A stretch of DNA of 9,723 bases from Saprospiraceae bacterium. Its GTDB lineage: Bacteria > Bacteroidota > Bacteroidia > Chitinophagales > Saprospiraceae. Positions 1 to 5,951 of this stretch are shown here, piece by piece. Where the stretch lies: assembly GCA_020528935.1 (NCBI GenBank), contig JAJDFU010000091.1:1-9723 (forward strand), in the 5' to 3' direction. Made by a program: the position numbers and the translations under genes. Under the pieces are notes generated by a model, which was given only the letters and a program-made list of their open reading frames with translations, ran no database searches and was not told where the DNA came from. Within the stretch, counting starts at the first letter, position 1, and every line of letters begins with the position of its first letter.

Positions 1-359
1 ATCACCCCGTTTTGCCCCTTTTGGGTGAGCCACTGAAAAAGGGGGTGGGTATCGGGGCCTTTGACGGCAACCTTGGCCGCCAGGGGGAAGGTCACGCCGA
101 AGCGCGTTTCGCAAAAGGCCTGAATTTCTGCATCGCCACCGGGCTCCTGCCCGCCAAAGTCGTTGGAGGGAAAGCCCAGTACGACCAATCTATCCTGAAA
201 CTCCTCGTAGAGTTCTTGCAACTGTTGGTATTGGGGGGTGTAGCCGCATTCCGAGGCCACATTCACAACCAGTATTTTCAACCCTTCAAATTCCGAAAAA
301 TCGATTTCTCCGCCGTCTATGCGGTCCACCACAAAGCGGTGGATGCTCTGCAAGCTCAA
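1..359 (-). CDS. Glutathione peroxidase, cysteine type (3' end outside window)
   Basis: Thiol peroxidase that reduces hydrogen peroxide and lipid hydroperoxides, probably with thioredoxin as electron donor. About 119 residues are visible. The peroxidatic Cys38 lies in NVASECGYTPQY, and the catalytic Gln71 in FPSNDFGGQEPG. Cys83 in FCETRFGVTFP sits where thioredoxin-dependent members of the family carry the resolving cysteine. The C-terminal Trp/Asn motif would lie beyond the left edge. The frame has no ATG between its upstream stop (TAG near 425) and the conserved N-terminus. I chose TTG at 359 because it gives the usual spacing to the Cys motif; a second TTG at 353 is also possible. It is transcribed away from the pterin synthase gene and shares a 115-base intergenic region with it. 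The family call is firm, the start uncertain. Confidence 0.9.
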   Translation of the reverse strand, partial: MSLQSIHRFVVDRIDGGEIDFSEFEGLKILVVNVASECGYTPQYQQLQELYEEFQDRLVVLGFPSNDFGGQEPGGDAEIQAFCETRFGVTFPLAAKVAVKGPDTHPLFQWLTQKGQNGV

Positions 360-376
360 TGCGTTTGCTTTTGCGC

Positions 377-409
377 TAAAATTAAGGAATTTCTGCGCAC
401 CCTGGTAAA
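377..409 (-). promoter_or_regulatory. Possible Bacteroidota-type promoter of the peroxidase gene
   Basis: On the minus strand, TTTA (409-406) is followed after 21 bases by TAATTTTA (384-377). Each element differs at one position from the Bacteroidota consensus TTTG and TAnnTTTG. The element lies 17 bases before the proposed TTG start, so the leader would be very short. Such AT-rich matches arise easily by chance. Confidence 0.25.
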
Positions 410-447
410 GTGTAGTTTCTGCTAAAACCTAAGCGGCCCGATGCTGT

Positions 448-463
448 TTTGAGTGTGATCAAA
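448..463. promoter_or_regulatory. FNR/CRP-like palindrome between peroxidase and pterin synthase genes
   Basis: The sequence TTTGAGTGTGATCAAA contains TTGAG-N4-ATCAA, which matches the FNR-family consensus TTGAT-N4-ATCAA at nine of ten fixed positions. It ends 11 bases before the ATG of the pterin synthase gene and lies about 90 bases upstream of the peroxidase start. A Crp/Fnr-family regulator could act here, probably as a repressor of the plus-strand gene given its position. The match is by eye and the regulator is not in the window. Confidence 0.3.
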
Positions 464-474
464 TACAGCCATCC

Positions 475-885
475 ATGAGAGTTTCGGTTTTTCGCAGAGC
501 CCACTTCAACGCCGCTCACCGCCTGCACAACCCCAATTGGAGCGACCAGCAGAATCGCGCCTACTACGGCAAGTGCAACAACCCCAACTACCACGGCCAC
601 AATTACGAGCTGGAAGTGCGGGTCACGGGCGAGGTAGATCCCGAAACGGGCTACCTCATTGACCTGGGCAAACTGAAAAAGATCATCGAAGAACAGGTGG
701 AGGAGCGCTTCGATCACAAGAACCTCAACCTGGATACCGAAGAGTTTAGCGAGCTCATCCCCTCGGCCGAACACATCTGCTACGTCATCTTCAACATCCT
801 CCGCGAACACCTGGACGATAAATACGAGTTGGGCGTACGCCTGTACGAAACGCCGCGCAACTACGTGGAGTACCCCGCCGGCTAG
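475..885 (+). CDS. queD: 6-pyruvoyl/6-carboxy-tetrahydropterin synthase family protein (QueD/PTPS)
   Basis: A 136-residue T-fold enzyme acting on 7,8-dihydroneopterin triphosphate. QueD members form 6-carboxytetrahydropterin for queuosine synthesis, and PTPS members form 6-pyruvoyltetrahydropterin for tetrahydrobiopterin. Zinc ligands are His15 (FNAAHRL), His40 and His42 (YHGHNY). The catalytic Cys34 is in YGKCNNPNYHGHNY, Asp80-His81 in RFDHKNLN complete the catalytic set, and Glu125 in LYETPRN would bind the pterin. Length is normal for the family. The six-residue CNNPNY linker before HGH resembles animal PTPS more than the shorter linker of Escherichia coli QueD, so the exact product is uncertain. 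The ATG at 475 is the only start that keeps the conserved N-terminus. No other queuosine or pterin gene is present nearby. The symbol follows customary annotation and is not proof of function. Confidence 0.9.
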   Translation: MRVSVFRRAHFNAAHRLHNPNWSDQQNRAYYGKCNNPNYHGHNYELEVRVTGEVDPETGYLIDLGKLKKIIEEQVEERFDHKNLNLDTEEFSELIPSAEHICYVIFNILREHLDDKYELGVRLYETPRNYVEYPAG

Positions 886-905
886 AAACTCCTCCGGTAA
901 CGGAA

Positions 906-969
906 GGGCATTCAGGGTCGGGCGCCTGTCTCTCCCCTCCCCGTTGCCGTGACCCGGTCCGGAATGCCC
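906..969 (+). repeat. Long imperfect inverted repeat downstream of the pterin synthase gene
   Basis: GGGCATTCAGGGTCGGG (906-922) pairs with CCCGGTCCGGAATGCCC (953-969). The pairing gives eight Watson-Crick pairs, one A/G mismatch, then eight more pairs of which two are G-T. The loop is 30 bases and pyrimidine-rich. The two G-T pairs would be tolerated as G-U in plus-strand RNA but become C-A mismatches in minus-strand RNA, so the structure fits a plus-strand transcript. It begins 20 bases after the stop of the upstream gene. A role in 3' end stability is possible; no U run follows it. Confidence 0.5.
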
Positions 970-1191
970 CGTCGAGAACGCATCCTGGCACCGAAGTGGT
1001 TGGGGAGTGCCAACTCCCTCCTCTGTTGCCGGTACAAATCAGAAAGGCTCGTGAACGCGCTATGGCTTTTTTGAAGGGGAGCAGCCCCTTCCCGAACTTC
1101 ATGCTCCGGGACCGGGTTTCGGCCCCCATTCGCAACGAAGCGGTCGAATTGTCCGGGCTCGGACGTCTGCGGCTGCCGTTAACAAAAATCA

Positions 1192-1221
1192 TTTTCAGGG
1201 CAGGGGTGATCTATTACTTTG
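1192..1221 (+). promoter_or_regulatory. Possible promoter of the FAD oxidoreductase/polyferredoxin pair
   Basis: TTTTC (1192-1196) and TTACTTTG (1214-1221) are 17 bases apart and approximate the Bacteroidota -33 TTTG and -7 TAnnTTTG elements with one mismatch each. The ATG of the oxidoreductase is 25 bases downstream. The surrounding 60 bases are clearly more AT-rich than the gap before them. Weak, by-eye match. Confidence 0.3.
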
Positions 1222-1246
1222 ACAAACATAACTAAAGCACCCGCCC

Positions 1247-2596
1247 ATGCACGTCGCCATTATCGGCAATGGTATTGCCGGAATAACGGCTGCCCGCTTT
1301 ATCCGAAAGCTCAGCGATCACGATATTACAGTCATCTCCGCCGAAACGGACCACTTCTTCTCCCGCACAGCTCTCATGTACATCTACATGGGTCATATGC
1401 GCTACGAGGACACCAAGCCCTACGAAGACTGGTTTTGGCCCAAGAACCGGATCGAACTGAAACGCGCCTGGATCGAGCGGGTGGACGTGGAGGGGAAGAC
1501 CCTGTACAGCAGCCAGGGCGAGGCGATTCCCTACGACAAGCTCATCATTGCCTGCGGCTCGGCGCCCAACAGGTTCGGGTGGCCCGGCCAGGATCTCCGG
1601 CGCGTACAGGGCCTGTATTCCTATCAGGATCTCCAGGGTATGGAAGCCGCCAGCGGAGAACTCGAACGAGCTGTAATTGTAGGCGGTGGCCTCATCGGCG
1701 TGGAGATGGCCGAGATGTTCCACACCCGCCACATCCCCGTTACTTTCCTGGTGCGCGAATCCAGCTACTGGGATATGGTGCTTCCGCCCGAGGAATCGCA
1801 GATGGTGAACCGGCACATCCGCGAACACGGCATCGATCTTCGACTGCGCACCGAACTGGACGAGATCCTGGACGACGGCACCGGTTCCGCCGGGGGCGTG
1901 CGCACCAAAGCGGGCGAAGAGATCGACTGCGGCTTTGTAGGCCTGACAGCCGGTGTACACCCCGCCATTGACTTCCTGAAAGACACCTCCATCGAGATGC
2001 AAAAGGGCATCCTGGTAGACGATTACCTGCAGACTAATGTTCCGGACGTGTATGCAGCCGGCGACTGTGCCCAACTGCGCAACCCCAAACCCGGCCGGCG
2101 CCCCATCGAAGCGGTCTGGTACACCGGACGAATGGCCGGCGAAACGGTCGCCTACAATGCCTGTGGCCACCCCACGGCCTACGATCCCGGCATCTGGTTC
2201 AATTCCGCCAAATTCTTCGATATCGAGTACCAGGTGTACGGCGACGTGCAGGCCAGGGCCCCGGAGCATCACGCCAGCCTCTATTGGGAGCATCCGGAAG
2301 GGCGCAGGAGCATTCGCCTGGTGTTCGACCGCAACGCAGGCCACATTCTGGGCTTCAACCTCATGGGCGTGCGCTACCGTCAGGAAGTGTGCGAGCAGTG
2401 GATCCGGGAAAAGACCCCCCTGCGCGAGGTCATCCAGAACCTGGGGCTGGCCAATTTCGATCCGGAGTTTTACGACGAATACGAGCCGGAAGTGGTAGCG
2501 CTGTACAACACCCAAACGGGCGACAACCTCCAGCTCAGGCAAAAACGCGGCCTGAGGGCAGCCCTGAAATTTCTGAACCACAAGCAACTTAACTGA
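1247..2596 (+). CDS. FAD-dependent pyridine nucleotide oxidoreductase (NirB/rubredoxin reductase-like)
   Basis: A 449-residue soluble flavoprotein of the two-dinucleotide-binding-domain type, expected to take electrons from NAD(P)H onto FAD and pass them to a partner. The FAD-binding GNGIAG is at residues 7-12, the linking LIIACGSAP at 99-107, the NAD(P) site GGGLIG at 146-151, and the second FAD motif VYAAGDCAQ at 268-276. No CxxC or CxxxxC redox disulfide is visible, so it is not a thioredoxin- or lipoamide-reductase type. The C-terminal part (from about 310) has the FNSAKFFDIEYQVYGD segment seen in nitrite reductase and rubredoxin reductase relatives. The end of the second beta strand (VTFLVRES) does not clearly decide between NADH and NADPH. 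The membrane polyferredoxin gene starts 14 bases downstream, which makes it the likely electron acceptor. Substrate unknown. Confidence 0.85.
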   Translation: MHVAIIGNGIAGITAARFIRKLSDHDITVISAETDHFFSRTALMYIYMGHMRYEDTKPYEDWFWPKNRIELKRAWIERVDVEGKTLYSSQGEAIPYDKLIIACGSAPNRFGWPGQDLRRVQGLYSYQDLQGMEAASGELERAVIVGGGLIGVEMAEMFHTRHIPVTFLVRESSYWDMVLPPEESQMVNRHIREHGIDLRLRTELDEILDDGTGSAGGVRTKAGEEIDCGFVGLTAGVHPAIDFLKDTSIEMQKGILVDDYLQTNVPDVYAAGDCAQLRNPKPGRRPIEAVWYTGRMAGETVAYNACGHPTAYDPGIWFNSAKFFDIEYQVYGDVQARAPEHHASLYWEHPEGRRSIRLVFDRNAGHILGFNLMGVRYRQEVCEQWIREKTPLREVIQNLGLANFDPEFYDEYEPEVVALYNTQTGDNLQLRQKRGLRAALKFLNHKQLN

Positions 2597-2610
2597 TCGC
2601 CCAACCTGCA

Positions 2611-4653
2611 ATGCAAACGCAAGCACTTCATCGAAAAAACCATCCATCCATGTCGGTAAAACGCAATCCGCTCACACTGCTGCAGTGGATCGGGCTCGGA
2701 ATATTCCTGACTGCTCTTCTTTTATTTACGCTCGTACTGGGCCTGGACGACTATCGGCTGCACCCGGACAGCCTGGCGGTTTCCAATACCTACCACAAAG
2801 AAGCCCTACTGGAAGCCGCCCGGGATCAAGGCATGCTGAACCGGACCTATGCTTCCAGTTTTGCATTCGCCCCGGCCTTCCAACGCGCCTTCAGGCAGGC
2901 CCAAGCAGACCTGCAAAACCGTTTTGACCAACAAGGTGCGCCCGAGGGGGTGGGCGAATGGGAATACAAGCTGGGCGACTGGATGGAACAGGAATACCTG
3001 TTGCATACCGTCAAGCATTCGAGCAGGGGCCCTGTACGGTCCAACCCGCTGCTGTTCTGGCTGCTCACGATCGGGCTGGGCATCCTGGGCGGACTGCTCT
3101 ACATCCTCCCCAAATTCCGGGGCTTGCCCGGCATCAAAAACAACCACATCTACCACAGCCATATGACCCGGGGTATGAAGCTGAGCGTGCGCAGCGCCTT
3201 CCTGGCCGCGGCCCTATTCGGCATTATCGGCTACGGCATATTTTACCTGGGCGGCAACTACTTTTGGCCGGGAGTGAGCCTGCTAATCGCACTGCTCATC
3301 ACGGGCCTCGTGCTCTACAAACCGAAAACCAGCCCGGGCGATGAAAGCCGGTCGGCTTCGCCCCATGCGACGGCCTGGATCGGCCTGATCACCGGCCTGT
3401 ACCTCATCGGTTTTTACGTGCTCCTGTACTGGACTCCCCAGCACCTCACCGGCTGGATGATCCTATCCGACCCGCTCAGCCACACACTCAGCGGCAAGGA
3501 AGCCAGCCAGTGGTTTGTATACGGCACCCTATACACTGTAGCCGTCCTGGTGATGGGTGTGCGCATGATTGCCAAGTACCGCCACAACCGCTACCAGATC
3601 ATTCGCACCATCTCTGTCATGTTCTTCCAGCTGGCCTTTGCCTTTCTCATACCGGAGATCCTCGTGCGATTGAACCAACCCTACTTCGATTTCAAGAACA
3701 TCTGGCCGCTCAACTACACCTTTTTCTTCGACTGGAACCTCAACAACCTGATCGGCAGCGGCGCCACGGGGCTGTTCATGCTGGTGTGGGGCATTGCCCT
3801 CATTGTACTGGCGGTGCCCCTCCTCACCTACTTCTACGGCAAGCGCTGGTACTGCTCCTGGGTATGCGGCTGCGGCGGCCTGGCCGAGACACTGGGCGAC
3901 CCCTACCGGCAACTCTCCGACAAGAGCCTGCGCGCCTGGCAGTACGAGCGCTGGATCATCCACGGCGTACTGGTTTTTGCTGTGATCATGACGATGGGCG
4001 TACTGTACTCCTACCTGCCCGCGGGCGAGCTGTGGTTCAATCAGCGCAACTTCCTGATGCTCGTAATGCTGATGCTGGCGGGGGCTATGGGATATACCTA
4101 CTACCGCTGGAAGAGGGGTGCGGTAGACATATCCCGGCTCGGGATACGTGTCGGGATTGGCGTTACGGTATTGCTCATCGGCATTTCCGCTTACCATCTC
4201 TTTTCGGGCAGCGAAAAGTTCTTCTTCCTGAACAGCAACGAGACGAGGCAATGGTACGGCTTCCTCATAGGTTCTGCCTTTGCCGGCGTGATCGGCACGG
4301 GATTTTACCCCATCATGGGCAATCGCGTTTGGTGCCGCTTTGGATGCCCGCTGGCCGCCTACCTGGGGCTGGTACAGCGCTTCAAGTCGCGCTTCCGGAT
4401 CACCACCAACGGCGGTCAGTGCATTTCCTGCGGCAATTGCAGCACCTATTGCGAAATGGGTATCGACGTGCGCTGGTATGCTCAGCGGGGGCAGGATGTG
4501 GTGCGCAGCTCGTGTGTGGGCTGCGGAATCTGTGCCGCCGTGTGTCCCCGGGGCGTGCTTCGCCTGGAAAACAGCAGCCTCGATATGGACGAGCGGACCA
4601 AACACCTGCGGGCCCTGCACATCCCCGAAAGCAAAACGGCCCTGCCCAACTAG
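2611..4653 (+). CDS. Membrane polyferredoxin, NapH/NosR-like 4Fe-4S protein
   Basis: A 680-residue integral membrane protein with about twelve hydrophobic segments. Segment 1 (about 22-45) is followed by a hydrophilic stretch of about 100 residues (46-145, predicted periplasmic), then segment 2 (146-168) and further helices to about 569. Iron-sulfur motifs come in the order of NapH/NosR: WYCSWVCGC (Cys415, 419, 421), VWCRFGCP (Cys575, 579), then two ferredoxin motifs, Cys604/607/610/614 in CISCGNCSTYC and Cys635/638/641/645 in CVGCGICAAVCP. The C-terminal clusters should face the cytoplasm. Unlike NosR, it has no recognisable FMN-binding domain near the N-terminus. It lies 14 bases behind the FAD oxidoreductase gene, suggesting a route from NAD(P)H through FAD and the clusters to quinone or an exported acceptor; that route is inference. 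The start may instead be the in-frame ATG at 2650. The family is clear, the physiological role unknown. Confidence 0.85.
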   Translation: MQTQALHRKNHPSMSVKRNPLTLLQWIGLGIFLTALLLFTLVLGLDDYRLHPDSLAVSNTYHKEALLEAARDQGMLNRTYASSFAFAPAFQRAFRQAQADLQNRFDQQGAPEGVGEWEYKLGDWMEQEYLLHTVKHSSRGPVRSNPLLFWLLTIGLGILGGLLYILPKFRGLPGIKNNHIYHSHMTRGMKLSVRSAFLAAALFGIIGYGIFYLGGNYFWPGVSLLIALLITGLVLYKPKTSPGDESRSASPHATAWIGLITGLYLIGFYVLLYWTPQHLTGWMILSDPLSHTLSGKEASQWFVYGTLYTVAVLVMGVRMIAKYRHNRYQIIRTISVMFFQLAFAFLIPEILVRLNQPYFDFKNIWPLNYTFFFDWNLNNLIGSGATGLFMLVWGIALIVLAVPLLTYFYGKRWYCSWVCGCGGLAETLGDPYRQLSDKSLRAWQYERWIIHGVLVFAVIMTMGVLYSYLPAGELWFNQRNFLMLVMLMLAGAMGYTYYRWKRGAVDISRLGIRVGIGVTVLLIGISAYHLFSGSEKFFFLNSNETRQWYGFLIGSAFAGVIGTGFYPIMGNRVWCRFGCPLAAYLGLVQRFKSRFRITTNGGQCISCGNCSTYCEMGIDVRWYAQRGQDVVRSSCVGCGICAAVCPRGVLRLENSSLDMDERTKHLRALHIPESKTALPN

Positions 4654-4735
4654 GCGGAAGGCAAAAATACGGCAGCCGGCCGGAGCACAGACTATCGCGG
4701 TGGAAACCGGGGAATCCCGTTGCGCAGAAGAGGGC

Positions 4736-4772
4736 AAAGATAAAGCGCCCTCCACGTAGTGAAAGGCGCTCT
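4736..4772 (-). terminator. Rho-independent terminator of the lipid operon
   Basis: Read on the minus strand, AGCGCCTTTCAC (4770-4759) pairs with GTGGAGGGCGCT (4755-4744) around a TAC loop, with two G-U pairs. Two more pairs extend the base, and TTATCTTT follows (4743-4736). It starts 58 bases after the stop of the glycosyltransferase gene. On the plus strand the two G-U positions become C-A mismatches and no T run follows, so the element serves the minus-strand operon better than the plus-strand polyferredoxin gene. Confidence 0.7.
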
Positions 4773-4829
4773 GTGTATCATTCCTAACACCTATCCAAAT
4801 TTCATGAGATCACAATTTGTGTAGAGGTG

Positions 4830-5939
4830 TCACCTGTTGCCACAAGGGTGTCTTCTCTGAAAGAGAGAAGGTAGGAATGTCACATAATAGATCAATAGTG
4901 TTACGTCAAATACGGGCCAGTAGACCCATACCAGATCAGGCTGGCCCAGCTTCTTACTCAGCTGTCCGCCTATGAAACCTGTTAGTCCCCAGCGAAGACA
5001 AGGCAGAAGAATCGGAATCCAATCCGCCCATGCCCAGGCTGTGGCGATTGTCAGGGCGTAATGCAGCACATGAGTTCCCGCGTACAACACCAGCCAGAAC
5101 TGGCTTTTCAGGCTATATGCGGGCGCAGTACTTACATGACGCCGTTTTTGGTAGTAGTAGCCTCTCCAAGTTCTCTTTGGCTTCGACCAAACGAAAGCTT
5201 GGGGATGTATCTCTAAAGCTGTGTGTTCGGCGCGTGCAACTTCATTTACCAGCAAATCGTCGTCGCCGGATGCCAGGTGAGCGTGTTTCGAGAACCCGCC
5301 TGCCCGGCGATACAGGCCTACCCGGTAGGCCATATTCCGCCCTACGCCCATATACGGTTCGCCGTACAAGGCTGCCGACAAGTACTGTATGCCGGTCCAC
5401 ACTCCCTCGAATCGTATCCAGCGGTTCAGCAACCCCGGTTCCCTGGCATACGGGCTGAAGCCCAATACCAGTTCGGTGGCGGGCTGCATGCGGCTACTCA
5501 AATGAGCCAACCAATCAGGGCCTGCCGGCCTGCAATCGGCATCACTCAGGACGATCCATTCATTTCGAGCGCATTCCAGCCCTTTGGCCAGTGCGCTTTT
5601 CTTGCTGAATGCACGTTTTGAATTCGCAGCGCAAACAACGCGCAAGTTCGGCGATTTAGTCTTTACTTCCAACAAGAACGCCCTCGTGTCGTCGGTGGAA
5701 TTATCGTCTACTACGATAAGTTCAAAGGAACGGTAGTTTTGGTTTAGGAAATGGTATAGGTTCCGGCGTAAGTTGTCGGCTTCATTTTTTGCGCAAATAA
5801 CGACGGAAACCGGCCGGATCCGGTTCAGGGGGAGATTCGGCGGCTGATAGCGCAGCAAACGATAGAACGGCCCCAGCCAGAAGGCCAATTGCACCGCCGT
5901 AGCCATCACCGCTCCCGTTATGCAGATTCCCTCCAGCAA
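4830..5939 (-). CDS. Family 2 glycosyltransferase, membrane-anchored
   Basis: A 369-residue inverting glycosyltransferase of the GT-A fold, expected to transfer a sugar from a nucleotide sugar to a lipid or polysaccharide acceptor at the cytoplasmic face of the inner membrane. A hydrophobic N-terminal helix (about 5-25) precedes the catalytic domain, with nucleotide-binding VVDDNSTDDT from 76, the metal-binding DAD at 133-135, the acceptor region GVGRNMAYR at 198-206, GDDD at 225-228 and QKRRH at 264-268, a variant of the QxxRW motif. Three hydrophobic segments follow from about 280. The TTG at 5939 lies 12 bases after the acyltransferase stop; the first ATG is residue 12, at 5906. GC is visibly lower than in the flanking genes: block 5701-5760 has 22 of 60 G/C, against 41 of 60 in 6421-6480. 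It is the last gene before the terminator. The sugar and the acceptor cannot be told from sequence. Confidence 0.88.
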   Translation of the reverse strand: MLEGICITGAVMATAVQLAFWLGPFYRLLRYQPPNLPLNRIRPVSVVICAKNEADNLRRNLYHFLNQNYRSFELIVVDDNSTDDTRAFLLEVKTKSPNLRVVCAANSKRAFSKKSALAKGLECARNEWIVLSDADCRPAGPDWLAHLSSRMQPATELVLGFSPYAREPGLLNRWIRFEGVWTGIQYLSAALYGEPYMGVGRNMAYRVGLYRRAGGFSKHAHLASGDDDLLVNEVARAEHTALEIHPQAFVWSKPKRTWRGYYYQKRRHVSTAPAYSLKSQFWLVLYAGTHVLHYALTIATAWAWADWIPILLPCLRWGLTGFIGGQLSKKLGQPDLVWVYWPVFDVTLLIYYVTFLPSLFQRRHPCGNR

Positions 5940-5951
5940 GACTCCCGGTTT

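Larger units (their letters stand above)
886..1246. other. 361-base gap without a convincing gene, rich in inverted repeats
   Basis: No open frame here looks like a protein; short frames on both strands are Arg/Pro/Ser-rich and lack recognisable motifs. The stretch holds several possible RNA hairpins. They are TCCG-GTAA-CGGA (893-904), a long stem at 906-969, GGGAGT-GCCA-ACTCCC (1003-1018), GAAGGGG-AGCAG-CCCCTTC (1073-1091) and GTCCG-GGCT-CGGAC (1151-1164). None is followed by a T run, so they are not ordinary terminators on the plus strand. TGGCAC (986-991) can also pair with GTGCCA (1007-1012), which would compete with the 1003-1018 hairpin. The last 60 bases turn AT-richer and probably hold the promoter of the next gene. 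Possible identities are an untranslated structured RNA, a decayed repeat element or simply a long spacer. Confidence 0.6.

Noticed and set aside
1073..1091. GAAGGGG-AGCAG-CCCCTTC hairpin as a terminator
   Set aside because: The T run lies upstream of the stem on the plus strand and no T run follows on either strand, so the geometry is wrong for a rho-independent terminator.
1062..1235. Small plus-strand frame of 57 residues starting MAFLKGSSPF in the gap before the FAD gene
   Set aside because: It runs across a perfect hairpin and the likely promoter of the next gene, and is rich in Arg, Ser and Pro. It shows no recognisable motif, so I do not call it a gene, though conservation in relatives could change that.
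1232..2647. Long open frame of 471 codons on the minus strand opposite the FAD oxidoreductase gene
   Set aside because: It is the antisense of a gene with clear FAD and NAD(P) motifs. Its translation is Val/Gly/His-rich without any domain, as expected for a GC-rich shadow frame.
3510..4787. Open frames of more than 400 codons on both strands across the polyferredoxin gene
   Set aside because: The plus frame is Arg/His/Pro-rich and shifted against the gene holding all the cluster cysteines. The minus frame has no motif. Both are composition artefacts.
4852..4870. CTTCTCT/AGAGAAG hairpin near the end of the glycosyltransferase gene
   Set aside because: It lies inside the coding sequence, has only weak A/T-rich pairing and no T run. 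The hairpin at 4736-4772 is a far better terminator.
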